This document shows, one piece after another, positions 1 to 6,592 of a stretch of DNA of 21,770 bases. The notes below the pieces were generated by a model. It was given only the letters and a program-made list of their open reading frames with translations. It was not told the origin of the DNA and did no database searches. Every line of letters starts with the position of its first letter. The first letter of the stretch is position 1. Origin of the DNA: CAYJAD01 sp964368075 (GTDB lineage Bacteria > Desulfobacterota > Desulfovibrionia > Desulfovibrionales > Desulfovibrionaceae); NCBI GenBank assembly GCA_964368075.1, contig CAYJAD010000040.1:1-21770 (forward strand), written 5' to 3'. The position numbers and the translations under genes were made by a program.

Positions 1-1
1 C

Positions 2-454
2 GTTATCTTTGCTTATTTTTCTATTTCGGGTTTAATTCGTGGTTTTTGCAAAGAAGCATTTAGTTTAATTGGCCTTATTGGCGGCATTTGGCTTGCCTAT
101 ACCTATTATCCTGTACTAAGTCCTCACCTTTCCTTTATCAGTGGCGAAGGATGGCGCACCATTGCATCCTATATTATTATTTTTCTTGGAGTAAATTTTA
201 TTACAAGCTTTTTAGCCTTTGTAATGCAAGGGCTTCTCACCTTGGCCATGTTGCCTTGGGCAGATAAATTAGCCGGCATTATGCTTGGTTTTGCCAAAGC
301 TGTACTATTAAGCAGTGTTATTGTACTGGTAACACAGCGTTTTTTTGAAGATGCAGACTTTTTAAAAAATTCTTTTATTCTGCCCTACCTGCTCAATTTT
401 ATAGAAAGTATTCGTGGGTACATACCCAGTGAATTTTTTAACATAAACTTTTAA
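2..454 (+). CDS. CvpA family membrane protein, 5'-truncated by the window edge
   Basis: The reading frame is open from base 2 to the TAA at 452-454, so the gene runs in from the left and its start is outside the window. The visible 150 residues begin VIFAYFSISGLIRGFCKEA, the conserved CvpA pattern (a Gly-Arg-Gly-rich loop followed by KEAF and a Gly-rich helix). Three further hydrophobic segments follow, around residues 20-40, 57-75 and 90-112. CvpA proteins are small inner-membrane proteins linked to colicin V secretion and, in other bacteria, to envelope stress. The exact biochemical role is unknown. An ATG lies at 224, but it falls inside the conserved domain and is not the start. Eight bases separate it from mazG, so the two are probably co-transcribed. 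Family assignment is fairly sure; function is not. Confidence 0.82.
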   Translation, partial: VIFAYFSISGLIRGFCKEAFSLIGLIGGIWLAYTYYPVLSPHLSFISGEGWRTIASYIIIFLGVNFITSFLAFVMQGLLTLAMLPWADKLAGIMLGFAKAVLLSSVIVLVTQRFFEDADFLKNSFILPYLLNFIESIRGYIPSEFFNINF

Positions 455-462
455 GGGAATAT

Positions 463-1251
463 ATGAAAGCTCTTGAACAACTAAACTCTGTTATTGAGGC
501 ACTTATCGCCCCAGACGGCTGCCCATGGGACAAAGAACAAACAGCGCAATCTTTAGCCGACTATGTTATTGAAGAAAGCCATGAATTGGTAGAGGCCATA
601 CGCTTTGGTACCAATAAAGATGTTTGCGAAGAATTGGGCGATGTAGCCTTCTTACTCCTTTTCATAGCCAAACTCTATGAAAACAAAGGAGATTTCTCGC
701 TAAACACGGCCCTAGCCATGAATGCAGAAAAAATGATTCGCCGCCACCCCCATGTTTTTGCCGATACGACCTTTGAAAATTTAGACGAGCAGCTCAAAGC
801 ATGGGAAGCCATTAAACGTAGCGAAAAGAATACAGACGAAAAAACACCTGCCGGAATTTTCGATTCTCTTCCCAAAAGCTTACCATCATTAATTAAAGCC
901 TATCGTATCCATTCAAAAGCAGCACGCGTCAACTTCACATGGCCAGAAGAGCAAGATGTTGAGCAACAAGTAGAAGCCGAATGGTTAGAATGGATTGACG
1001 TAGCTCAAGGGCAAGATAAAGAAGCACAAACCCACGAACTGGGCGATATGCTTTTCACCTTAGTAGAATTAGGCCGTCGCAAAGGCATTAAAGCCAGTGA
1101 AGCCCTTGATTATACAAATCATCGCTTTTTACAACGCTTTGCCGCCATGGAAGCTTTGGCTCGCCAGAGAAATTTAGATTTTGCAAACCTTGACCTTGAT
1201 GCCAAAGACAGCCTTTGGGATGAAGTAAAAGCAGCAGAAAAAAATACCTAG
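463..1251 (+). CDS. mazG: MazG nucleoside triphosphate pyrophosphohydrolase
   Basis: MazG hydrolyses (d)NTPs to NMP and pyrophosphate in the cytoplasm and acts as a house-cleaning enzyme; in E. coli it also lowers ppGpp. The 262-residue length is typical of the two-domain form. The N-terminal domain has GCPWDKEQT (residues 19-27) and the metal-binding EExxE...EELGD pair (EESHELVEAI near 37-46, EELGDVAFLL near 56-65). A second MazG-like helix pair lies in the C-terminal half, with EWLEWIDVAQ near 173 and the matching HELGDMLFTLVELG further on. The start ATG has AAGGGA eight bases upstream. The gene follows cvpA closely and is followed by a 100-base AT-rich leader with hairpins. Confidence 0.95.
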   Translation: MKALEQLNSVIEALIAPDGCPWDKEQTAQSLADYVIEESHELVEAIRFGTNKDVCEELGDVAFLLLFIAKLYENKGDFSLNTALAMNAEKMIRRHPHVFADTTFENLDEQLKAWEAIKRSEKNTDEKTPAGIFDSLPKSLPSLIKAYRIHSKAARVNFTWPEEQDVEQQVEAEWLEWIDVAQGQDKEAQTHELGDMLFTLVELGRRKGIKASEALDYTNHRFLQRFAAMEALARQRNLDFANLDLDAKDSLWDEVKAAEKNT

Positions 1252-1312
1252 CAAATAATTATTTTTATTAAAAATATTAACAAATTATTACAACAAAAGC
1301 ATTTCGTACTGT

Positions 1313-1346
1313 GGGGAAATATGTTTTCCCCATGGCATAGGGGAAA
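1313..1346 (+). promoter_or_regulatory. Leader with two mutually exclusive hairpins over the ribosome binding site
   Basis: GGGGAAA occurs at 1313-1319 and again at 1340-1346, and TTTCCCC lies between them at 1325-1331. The middle element can pair perfectly (7 bp) with either copy. Pairing with the right-hand copy buries the SD region (AGGGGAAAGGA, 1339-1349) of the ATG at 1352. Pairing with the left-hand copy frees it. The geometry is visible in the sequence; a regulatory function is inference. It could also be chance in a short purine-rich leader. Confidence 0.4.
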
Positions 1347-1351
1347 GGATT

Positions 1352-3538
1352 ATGACACAAGACACCAAGGGTCCTCAATCATTACATAATGCAGAAGAGC
1401 AAGAACAATCTTCACAAAAGGCGCCTCTCAAGGAAGAACAGAATACGAATATTCCTGCTCCTCAAAATCAACACGCCGTGCATTCTGAAACAGCACAAGA
1501 ACAAACAGCCTTTCTTGCTCCCCACACCTCCCCAGAGAGCCCACAGACCACGCCAATAGAAAATTCAGAAAAAGCGAACTTTTCCGGTAATTACGGTACA
1601 GCTCCCATACATTTGGCTACCCCTACATATTCCATTCATTCTCCCACCGAGGCACAAGAGCAAAATACCCTTGAAGCCCCCATGGCTGAAACATTCGCTT
1701 CGCCAAATTCGTCCTCGCAAACAGATACTTTGCACATGGCGCAAGAAATTCACACAGGTTCCACAGCACAGCCTTCAGAACATACCCAAACTGCGCCTGA
1801 AAACTCTGAAGAAAAAGCCCCCGAAGAAACGTTACCCCTAGGCCCTGCCGCCAAAGGCTTTCAGCATATGGCAAAATGGGGGCCTTTGTATTTGTGTTTA
1901 TTTTTCATACTGCATATGTTTGCATCCCTGTGGTTTCCCTCTATTTTCTACCATATGGAATTACAGTACATTGAAGTTTTTACTAAAATGCAGCAAAGCG
2001 GGCAATGGCTTATTCCCCCTGCCACAGATGCTTTAGGTGCCACCTTTCCCGGCTACTTTTGGTTTATGAGTCTAGTACAGCTTATCCCCGTACCTGAATC
2101 ACTCTTTTTACCCATACTCTCTTCGCTCACAGCCTTTATTGCGCTCAGCGGTGTGTACACTTTAGGGCGTTGCTGTCGTTTAGAAAACAATGGTGCTTTT
2201 GGCGCCCTGCTCTTGCTTTTATCATGCCCTCTTTTCTTGGTGTTCTTGCACTTAGTTGGGCCAGAATTGCTCACTACAGGCTTTTTCTGTTTTGCCCTTG
2301 CCTTAATTTTCAGAGGACTTACGCAGGAATCTGCGCCTTTTTCCTTTATTTTTGGTTTCACTTTCACAGCGCTAGCCACATTTACCGGCGGCTTTCTTCC
2401 TTTATGGACAGTGCTTATTGCCAGTATATTACTTGTACTTTGGCGTCTTGATATTCACCGTGCCCATAAGCTTGATGCCGTAGTTGGCTTTGGCTGTATG
2501 GTACTCCTTTTCGCCACATGGCTCGTTGTGGTTATATTGGGCAGTCAACACGCAGATGTGTTGCACAACCTTATGCAACAAGCACTTGTACCTTTCATAC
2601 CGCCTTATTGGCCTGTGCCTACCCCCTGGGCTTTGGCATTTCTCTGTATGGGGCTCATTCCTTGGATGGCGGCTCCTCTTTTCTCCCCTTGGTTTGCCGT
2701 GCTCAAAAACTCTTTCAAAAGCTTAAAGGCTTCACGCACAGACAATTCCGGCCCCACGTGGCTTTATCTTGTGCTTTTTGTGGGCATGGCCTTGGTGGTC
2801 TTGCAAAAGAGCGATATTCTTTCTGCTGCCCTTCCTTTACTGCCTGTATTGGGCATAATTTTGGGCGCTACAGTTTGTAACTTTTCAAAAACAGGAAGCA
2901 ATGTTTTCTTCCTACTTTTTGCGGTATTTTTACTTCTTTGCGGAGCCTTACTTACCATAATTAGCATTCCTTCCGCTGCACCGTATTGGAGTGACTATGT
3001 CAGCAAATTTACCTCTAAAGAAGTAACTACCATTTTACAAACCTTACCCGGTTTGCCCATACTCTCTGGTCTCTTTATTCTTACAGCGGCCTTACTTATT
3101 AAATTTACTCAGCGACAATCTGCTCAAGGTTCCTTGCTCGTCATGGCACTTTTTAGCGTATTGGCCGTGCAACCTTTCTTTATACTTATTTCGCCTTCCT
3201 TGGTGGGAACCTATGCCAAATACCACTCCTTAGGCGGCGGCCTTGGCACGGTGTTACTACCTGAAAGCATGCCTCAACCCAAGCTAGAAAATACTGTGGT
3301 GCAACCTCTTTGGAAAAACAACTCAGAGAAAAAGACACCAGAAGCCCCAGCGGTACAAACTCCCGCTGAGTTAACAAACCCAAAGGCTCAAACAAGCCCA
3401 TCAACGGTGGTAGACCCAAAAGCGTCAGAGGATGCGAAGCTTACACCTGCTCCCGCTATTCCTGAAATTCCGGAAACACCCGCAGCAGTAATCCCTCCCC
3501 CTGTGCTTCCCGTCACTCCGGCACCTGCGGCTCAATAA
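1352..3538 (+). CDS. GT39/ArnT-like polytopic membrane glycosyltransferase with disordered tails
   Basis: The 728-residue protein has three parts. Residues 1-173 are a hydrophilic, Gln/Glu/Thr/Pro-rich stretch with no predicted fold. Residues about 175-640 hold roughly eleven hydrophobic segments. The first periplasmic loop after TM1 (FYHMELQYIEVFTKMQQSG, then WLIPP and the GYFWFMS segment) resembles the PMT/ArnT pattern, in which an acidic residue follows TM1 and a 'YWL' motif precedes TM2. The last 85 or so residues are Pro/Ala/Thr-rich. The family transfers sugars from polyprenyl-phosphate donors to lipid A, glycans or proteins on the periplasmic face. The acceptor here is unknown. The core aligns only loosely with classic ArnT (a single Glu rather than Asp-Glu in loop 1), so catalytic activity is not certain. 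The gene ends TAATAA, 20 bases before the next gene. Confidence 0.68.
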   Translation: MTQDTKGPQSLHNAEEQEQSSQKAPLKEEQNTNIPAPQNQHAVHSETAQEQTAFLAPHTSPESPQTTPIENSEKANFSGNYGTAPIHLATPTYSIHSPTEAQEQNTLEAPMAETFASPNSSSQTDTLHMAQEIHTGSTAQPSEHTQTAPENSEEKAPEETLPLGPAAKGFQHMAKWGPLYLCLFFILHMFASLWFPSIFYHMELQYIEVFTKMQQSGQWLIPPATDALGATFPGYFWFMSLVQLIPVPESLFLPILSSLTAFIALSGVYTLGRCCRLENNGAFGALLLLLSCPLFLVFLHLVGPELLTTGFFCFALALIFRGLTQESAPFSFIFGFTFTALATFTGGFLPLWTVLIASILLVLWRLDIHRAHKLDAVVGFGCMVLLFATWLVVVILGSQHADVLHNLMQQALVPFIPPYWPVPTPWALAFLCMGLIPWMAAPLFSPWFAVLKNSFKSLKASRTDNSGPTWLYLVLFVGMALVVLQKSDILSAALPLLPVLGIILGATVCNFSKTGSNVFFLLFAVFLLLCGALLTIISIPSAAPYWSDYVSKFTSKEVTTILQTLPGLPILSGLFILTAALLIKFTQRQSAQGSLLVMALFSVLAVQPFFILISPSLVGTYAKYHSLGGGLGTVLLPESMPQPKLENTVVQPLWKNNSEKKTPEAPAVQTPAELTNPKAQTSPSTVVDPKASEDAKLTPAPAIPEIPETPAAVIPPPVLPVTPAPAAQ

Positions 3539-3558
3539 TAAGGATAAAAGGGCTCTTT

Positions 3559-3966
3559 ATGAAAAAAATTATACGCCATGCTTGGTACATTTGCTTCGCT
3601 TGTTTCTTTACTTTTAGCTTTATGCAAGCCTCTCAAACGCAAGCAGCTGCATTTGACCCTACGCTACAAGTAGAAGTGCAATATTCCAAGCAAGCTAAAG
3701 TCTCCGAGGCTGTACCTATCACAAGCCTTATTACGCCCAAATCTTTTTCTATGGAACAGCCCATGGGCATGAAAGTTGTTTGCAGAGGCTGCCCCGAAGC
3801 CGACTATTCCATACGCAGAGGTTTCCCCACTTCTCGCATTACTTTTAATAAACCAGGAACCTACACTCTCACTGTAAGTACAGGCATTTTTATGTCTGCA
3901 GGTTGAGGCGGTGGCAGTACGCTTGATGCACTGGACGTGCAGACTATTCAAATAACTGTCAAATAA
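3559..3966 (+). CDS. Putative secreted selenoprotein with a UGGG motif (TGA at 3904 read as Sec)
   Basis: Read through the TGA at 3904-3906, this gives 135 residues ending at TAA 3964-3966. Residues 1-31 are a signal peptide (MKKIIRHAW, a hydrophobic core, then AQAAA before FDP). The mature part looks like a small beta-sandwich: alternating strands, then ITFNKPGTYTLTV. It contains a C75-x-x-C78 pair and selenocysteine 116 in SAGUGGGST. The 19 residues after the TGA (STLDALDVQTIQITVK) form a natural final beta-strand, which argues for read-through. A SECIS-like hairpin with a 5-base loop starts 20 nt after the TGA. SD AAAGGG lies upstream. I do not recognise the family. The Cys pair and Sec suggest a periplasmic redox or sulfur-handling role (inference). 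If the TGA is a true stop, the product is 115 residues and lacks its last strand. Confidence 0.6.
3904..3958 (+). promoter_or_regulatory. SECIS-like element for the Sec codon at 3904
   Basis: Downstream of the TGA there is a perfect apical stem, TGCAC (3927-3931) with GTGCA (3937-3941), closing the loop TGGAC. Its second loop base is G, as in bacterial SECIS loops. Below it TTGA (3923-3926) can pair with TCAA (3948-3951), and CAGT (3915-3918) with ACTG (3955-3958). The apical loop begins 25 bases after the TGA, inside the known bacterial spacing of about 16-37. The pairing is seen in the sequence; SelB recognition is inferred. Confidence 0.5.
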
Positions 3967-3981
3967 CGATTTGCACCAATG

Positions 3982-4017
3982 CCTCTTATATGCTAACCAT
4001 ATAAGAGGTTTTATTTT
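3982..4017 (+). terminator. Intrinsic terminator or attenuator between the two selenoprotein genes
   Basis: CCTCTTATATG (3982-3992) pairs perfectly with CATATAAGAGG (3998-4008) around the loop CTAAC. It is followed by TTTTATTTT (4009-4017). This is a textbook Rho-independent terminator lying only 20 bases before the next start codon, with no obvious separate promoter in between. It probably lowers, rather than abolishes, expression of the downstream gene. Confidence 0.85.
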
Positions 4018-4036
4018 ACCCTTATAGGAGGAATAT

Positions 4037-4591
4037 ATGAATGTAGTAACAAATGCAGAACAGATTACTCCCTTACGTGAAGGCCAAACTGTGCCTCAAG
4101 GTTCTCTCACCACCATGGATGGCCAAACAACCACCTTACAAGCAGTTTTACAAGATCAAGCTGCGGTGCTTATTTTTTATAGGGGGTCATGGTGACGCTT
4201 TTGCCTCACGCAGTTAGCGGGAGTCAATAACATCCTTTCCACTTTAGAAGAGCGCGGCTATATAGTGCTTGGTATTTGCCCTGATACCACAGAAGGTTTG
4301 CAGCAAGTACACAGCAGTAGAAAACTGAAATTTCCCCTTTATTCCGACAGCACAGTGCAGCTTGCCACAGACTTTGGCATTGCTTTTCATGTGGATGATG
4401 AAACCGCCAGTATGTATCTAAATCAATATAAAATTGATCTAGATAAAGCCAGTGGACATAACCATCACAACCTGCCTGTTCCTTCTGTATTCGTAGTAGA
4501 TAAAACAGGTACCATACAATTTACGTATACAAACCCAGACCATACTACCCGTTTAAGCAATGAAGAACTCCTTAAACATGTAATAGAATAA
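4037..4591 (+). CDS. Peroxiredoxin-like selenoprotein, UxxC (TGA at 4193 read as Sec)
   Basis: The frame opens at ATG 4037 (SD AGGAGGAA eight bases upstream) and runs to TAA at 4589-4591 with one internal TGA at 4193-4195. That TGA falls exactly where the thioredoxin-fold AhpC/TSA 'Prx-like' family has its peroxidatic cysteine: VLIFYRGSWURFCLTQLAG, matching the family pattern FYRGxWCPxC. Residue 53 is therefore Sec and C56 the partner Cys. The rest is normal for the family: ERGYIVLGICPD, FPLYSDSTVQLATDFGI, and LPVPSVFVVDKTGTI with a cis-Pro. The full product is 184 residues and cytoplasmic (no signal peptide). It would reduce peroxides or act as a thiol oxidoreductase. A SECIS-like hairpin lies 9-28 bases after the TGA. 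The frame from 4265 alone would wrongly give a 108-residue fragment. Truncation is unlikely because the frame is intact on both sides. Confidence 0.88.
4193..4226 (+). promoter_or_regulatory. SECIS-like element for the Sec codon at 4193
   Basis: CCTCACGC (apical arm 4205-4211) pairs with GCGGGAG (4217-4223): three pairs, one A-G mismatch, then three G-C pairs closing the loop AGTTA (4212-4216). The loop carries the G at position two and the U expected of a bacterial SECIS loop, as in E. coli fdhF. It begins 16 bases after the TGA. The TGAC at 4193 can also pair with GTCA (4223-4226) at the base, in competition with the lowest apical pair. Confidence 0.65.
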
Positions 4592-4615
4592 AACTTTTAC
4601 CGGAGAAAACACGCT

Positions 4616-5164
4616 ATGAAAAAAGCAATATATGGGATTTGTATCTTTTTTTCCTGCATGCTTTTACTGCACACAGCCAGCGTAGGCTATGCTGAAGAGG
4701 CGGTACTTTATGCTAATTTTTCCATGGGCAGTCCCACTGCTGCAGAACATAATCTTATTAAAACAAAAAAAGTGCAGATAGAAAACGTGGACGTGGCTGC
4801 ATTGGCAAAAGCACTTTCAGAATGGTCAGGGCTTGATTTTACCATAAACAAAGCCACCGTTACTCCACAGGCCATTATTGTAGACTGGTCTGCCAACTCT
4901 ACACTTATTGCCAACCTTGATGATAGAAAGCAAAAAGAAGATTTCCATTTCTTTGATGTGGATAGCATGCGATGGTTCATGTTAGACAGTTTACACGACA
5001 CTCTTGCAAAGAACTTCAAAGATGTTCCTATCCACTACACCATGGATGGCGGAAAAGAATTAAAGTTTGAAGCATTAACTATCATGAATGTTTTCCCCAA
5101 AAACATACCCTTTATGGGTAGCGCATTTTATGAGGCGCACTCCGACCTTAAAGGCGATGACTAG
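4616..5164 (+). CDS. Secreted protein of unknown function, last gene of the selenoprotein block
   Basis: This 182-residue protein has a clear signal peptide (MKKAIYGICIFFSCMLLLHTASVGYA, cleavage likely before EEA). The mature part has an ordered alpha/beta look. NVDVAALAKALSEWSGLDFTI and AIIVDWSANSTLIANLDD are followed by WFMLDSLHDTLAKNF and a GG-containing strand, IHYTMDGGKELKF. I do not recognise the family and see no Cys in the mature part, so it is not itself a thiol enzyme. It starts 24 bases after the Prx-like selenoprotein with SD GGAG, and a strong terminator follows, so it very likely shares that transcript. A role as a periplasmic partner is inference from position only. There is no TGA inside the frame. 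Confidence 0.75.
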   Translation: MKKAIYGICIFFSCMLLLHTASVGYAEEAVLYANFSMGSPTAAEHNLIKTKKVQIENVDVAALAKALSEWSGLDFTINKATVTPQAIIVDWSANSTLIANLDDRKQKEDFHFFDVDSMRWFMLDSLHDTLAKNFKDVPIHYTMDGGKELKFEALTIMNVFPKNIPFMGSAFYEAHSDLKGDD

Positions 5165-5197
5165 TAGCTGATTAATTTATCTCTTGAGATTCATAAA

Positions 5198-5236
5198 AAA
5201 AGGTAACATTACTTAATTCATAATGTTACCTTTTAT
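5198..5236 (+). terminator. Strong intrinsic terminator after the selenoprotein block
   Basis: AAAAGGTAACATTA (5198-5211) pairs perfectly over 14 bp with TAATGTTACCTTTT (5221-5234) around a 9-base loop. Because the arm ends are A- and T-runs, it can stop transcription from both sides, including the convergent gene at 5362-6036. Confidence 0.85.
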
Positions 5237-5266
5237 AATGCACGAATAAGCGCGTTTTGAAGGGGG

Positions 5267-5308
5267 TTTGGGGGAAACTTTTTGGCGCTAGCAAAAGTTT
5301 CCCCCAAA
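5267..5308. repeat. 16-bp perfect palindromic repeat, REP-like
   Basis: TTTGGGGGAAACTTTT (5267-5282) and AAAAGTTTCCCCCAAA (5293-5308) are perfect inverted repeats around the 10-base centre TGGCGCTAGC. The G5/C5 blocks and their position between convergent genes are those of an extragenic palindromic repeat. From memory, similar GGGGGAAACTTTT hairpins are frequent between Desulfovibrio genes. I see only one copy here. It lacks a proper U-tract on either strand, so it is not a classic terminator. Confidence 0.7.
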
Positions 5309-5361
5309 AAAAATATCATTTTCTTCAAAAAGGTTATTTTCTGCATGATTACGATGAAGGT

Positions 5362-6036
5362 TTATTGCTTTAGCAAGTGCACTTCGCGTAAATTCATCAC
5401 ATATTCCCCTCTATTTTTATCTTTATCTTCAAAAATCAAATAGACGCCGCCTTGAGGCAAGGTTATAGTTCCCACCGAAATTTCTCTATATTTAGACCAA
5501 TCTCTCCCTGTAGGAGGAAGAAAAGCAACCGTGTGCGGCATTTCTGGGCTAAATTTACGATCTCTACTATCTGAAGCGTAGATAATTAAATCCCCTGTGG
5601 AGCCGTCGTAGGCTTGCTTGCTATAGACAAGCTGTATGGCATATGTTCCGGCTTCTACATTGCGCACAGGAAAAATAACCTTATCATAGCTTCGCCAGCC
5701 ACCAAGATTATAAGGAGGATAGTGAGGCTCAATTATAACACCAGAGCTGTCTCGTATACTTGCATGCTCGGGAAGTAAGACAATATTAAAATCAGAGTTT
5801 GCAATTTCACTTACATTCTCTTTACCCTGTATAACAATGCGCTGCTTATTTTCTTCTTTTGGTTTCACTAAAGAGTTTTCAGCCACTATGCGGAGGGAAT
5901 GACCTTCTTGCCTTTCAATTTTCTCGGCATGAGTTTTTAGCGATTGCCCTGCGCTTAACATAGCATCCTCTGCGTAAACACCACTATTCACACAAACAAT
6001 AGCCATAATTGCTAGGGAAAACCATAATTTTTTCAA
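5362..6036 (-). CDS. Secreted CBM-like beta-sandwich protein
   Basis: The 224-residue product starts with TTG at 6036. This is supported by a strong SD, AAGGAG, six bases away, and by the signal peptide it begins (MKKLWFSLAIMAIVCVNSGVYA, cleaved before EDA). Residues 23-85 are a charged linker. Residues about 95-224 resemble a carbohydrate-binding jelly roll of the CBM6/35 type: YDKVIFPVRNVEAGTYAIQL, then LVYSKQ, a Thr-Gly-Arg-Asp-Trp segment with YREISVGTI, and the final strand GEYVMNLREVHLLK. A sugar ligand is inference from fold pattern only; no catalytic domain is present. It lies 52 bases downstream of pncC on the same strand and could be co-transcribed. The convergent terminator at 5198-5236 probably ends both. 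Confidence 0.6.
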   Translation of the reverse strand: MKKLWFSLAIMAIVCVNSGVYAEDAMLSAGQSLKTHAEKIERQEGHSLRIVAENSLVKPKEENKQRIVIQGKENVSEIANSDFNIVLLPEHASIRDSSGVIIEPHYPPYNLGGWRSYDKVIFPVRNVEAGTYAIQLVYSKQAYDGSTGDLIIYASDSRDRKFSPEMPHTVAFLPPTGRDWSKYREISVGTITLPQGGVYLIFEDKDKNRGEYVMNLREVHLLKQ

Positions 6037-6088
6037 AATATACTCCTTGGCATAATTTTATATTTCTTCCATTTATTAACAAAAGTTA

Positions 6089-6592
6089 CTACAAAGTACG
6101 CACTTTGTTCAGAGCAAATTCCACAGCACTGATAACAGCCTGACTACGAACTTCTTCTCTATTTCCTTGAAAGCATTTTTGTTGCGTATACGTTTCACCT
6201 GCAACACAAAGCCCTAGCCAGACAGTACCCACAGGTTTTTCTTCACTGCCTCCATCTGGGCCGGCAATACCAGAAATACTTATACCCACATCAACACAAA
6301 ACTTATGACACAAACCTTGAGCCATGGCATACACACAATCTTGCGACACAGCACCGTGTTCCAAAAGTGTCACGGCAGGCACTGCCAATTGCGTCACTTT
6401 AACTGCATTGGCATAAGCCATTATGCCGCCCGAAAACCACGCAGAGGCTCCAGGCACTGTTGTTAGCGTCGCTCCTAGCAGTCCACTGGTGCACGATTCT
6501 GCTGTAGCGCACAACCAATTTTTTTGCACAAGTATACGACCAAAATGCTGTATATCTTCTATTAAAGTAAGGGGAACGTGAAGTAAAGGCAT
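6089..6592 (-). CDS. pncC: CinA C-terminal domain / nicotinamide-nucleotide amidase
   Basis: PncC deamidates nicotinamide mononucleotide to nicotinate mononucleotide for NAD salvage in the cytoplasm. The protein is a stand-alone CinA C-terminal domain of 167 residues. It carries the signature ATAESCTSG (nucleophile Ser33), PGASAWFSGGIMAYANAVK with the conserved Tyr and Lys, HGAVSQD, and the ISISGIAGPDGG...KPVGTVW block. One change from the usual CTGG to CTSG next to the active Ser is visible. I chose the ATG at 6592 (SD AAGGA about eight bases upstream) rather than the upstream in-frame GTG at 6616, which would add eight Lys/Gly-rich residues. It diverges from the flagellar operon. Confidence 0.9.
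   Translation of the reverse strand: MPLLHVPLTLIEDIQHFGRILVQKNWLCATAESCTSGLLGATLTTVPGASAWFSGGIMAYANAVKVTQLAVPAVTLLEHGAVSQDCVYAMAQGLCHKFCVDVGISISGIAGPDGGSEEKPVGTVWLGLCVAGETYTQQKCFQGNREEVRSQAVISAVEFALNKVRTL

Noticed and set aside
1623..1874. Antisense open frame inside the glycosyltransferase gene
   Set aside because: It is a shadow of the disordered N-terminal tail, with no SD.
4193..4195. TGA in the Prx-like gene as a nonsense mutation (pseudogene)
   Set aside because: Both sides of the frame are intact, the position is exactly the catalytic Cys, and a SECIS-like hairpin follows.
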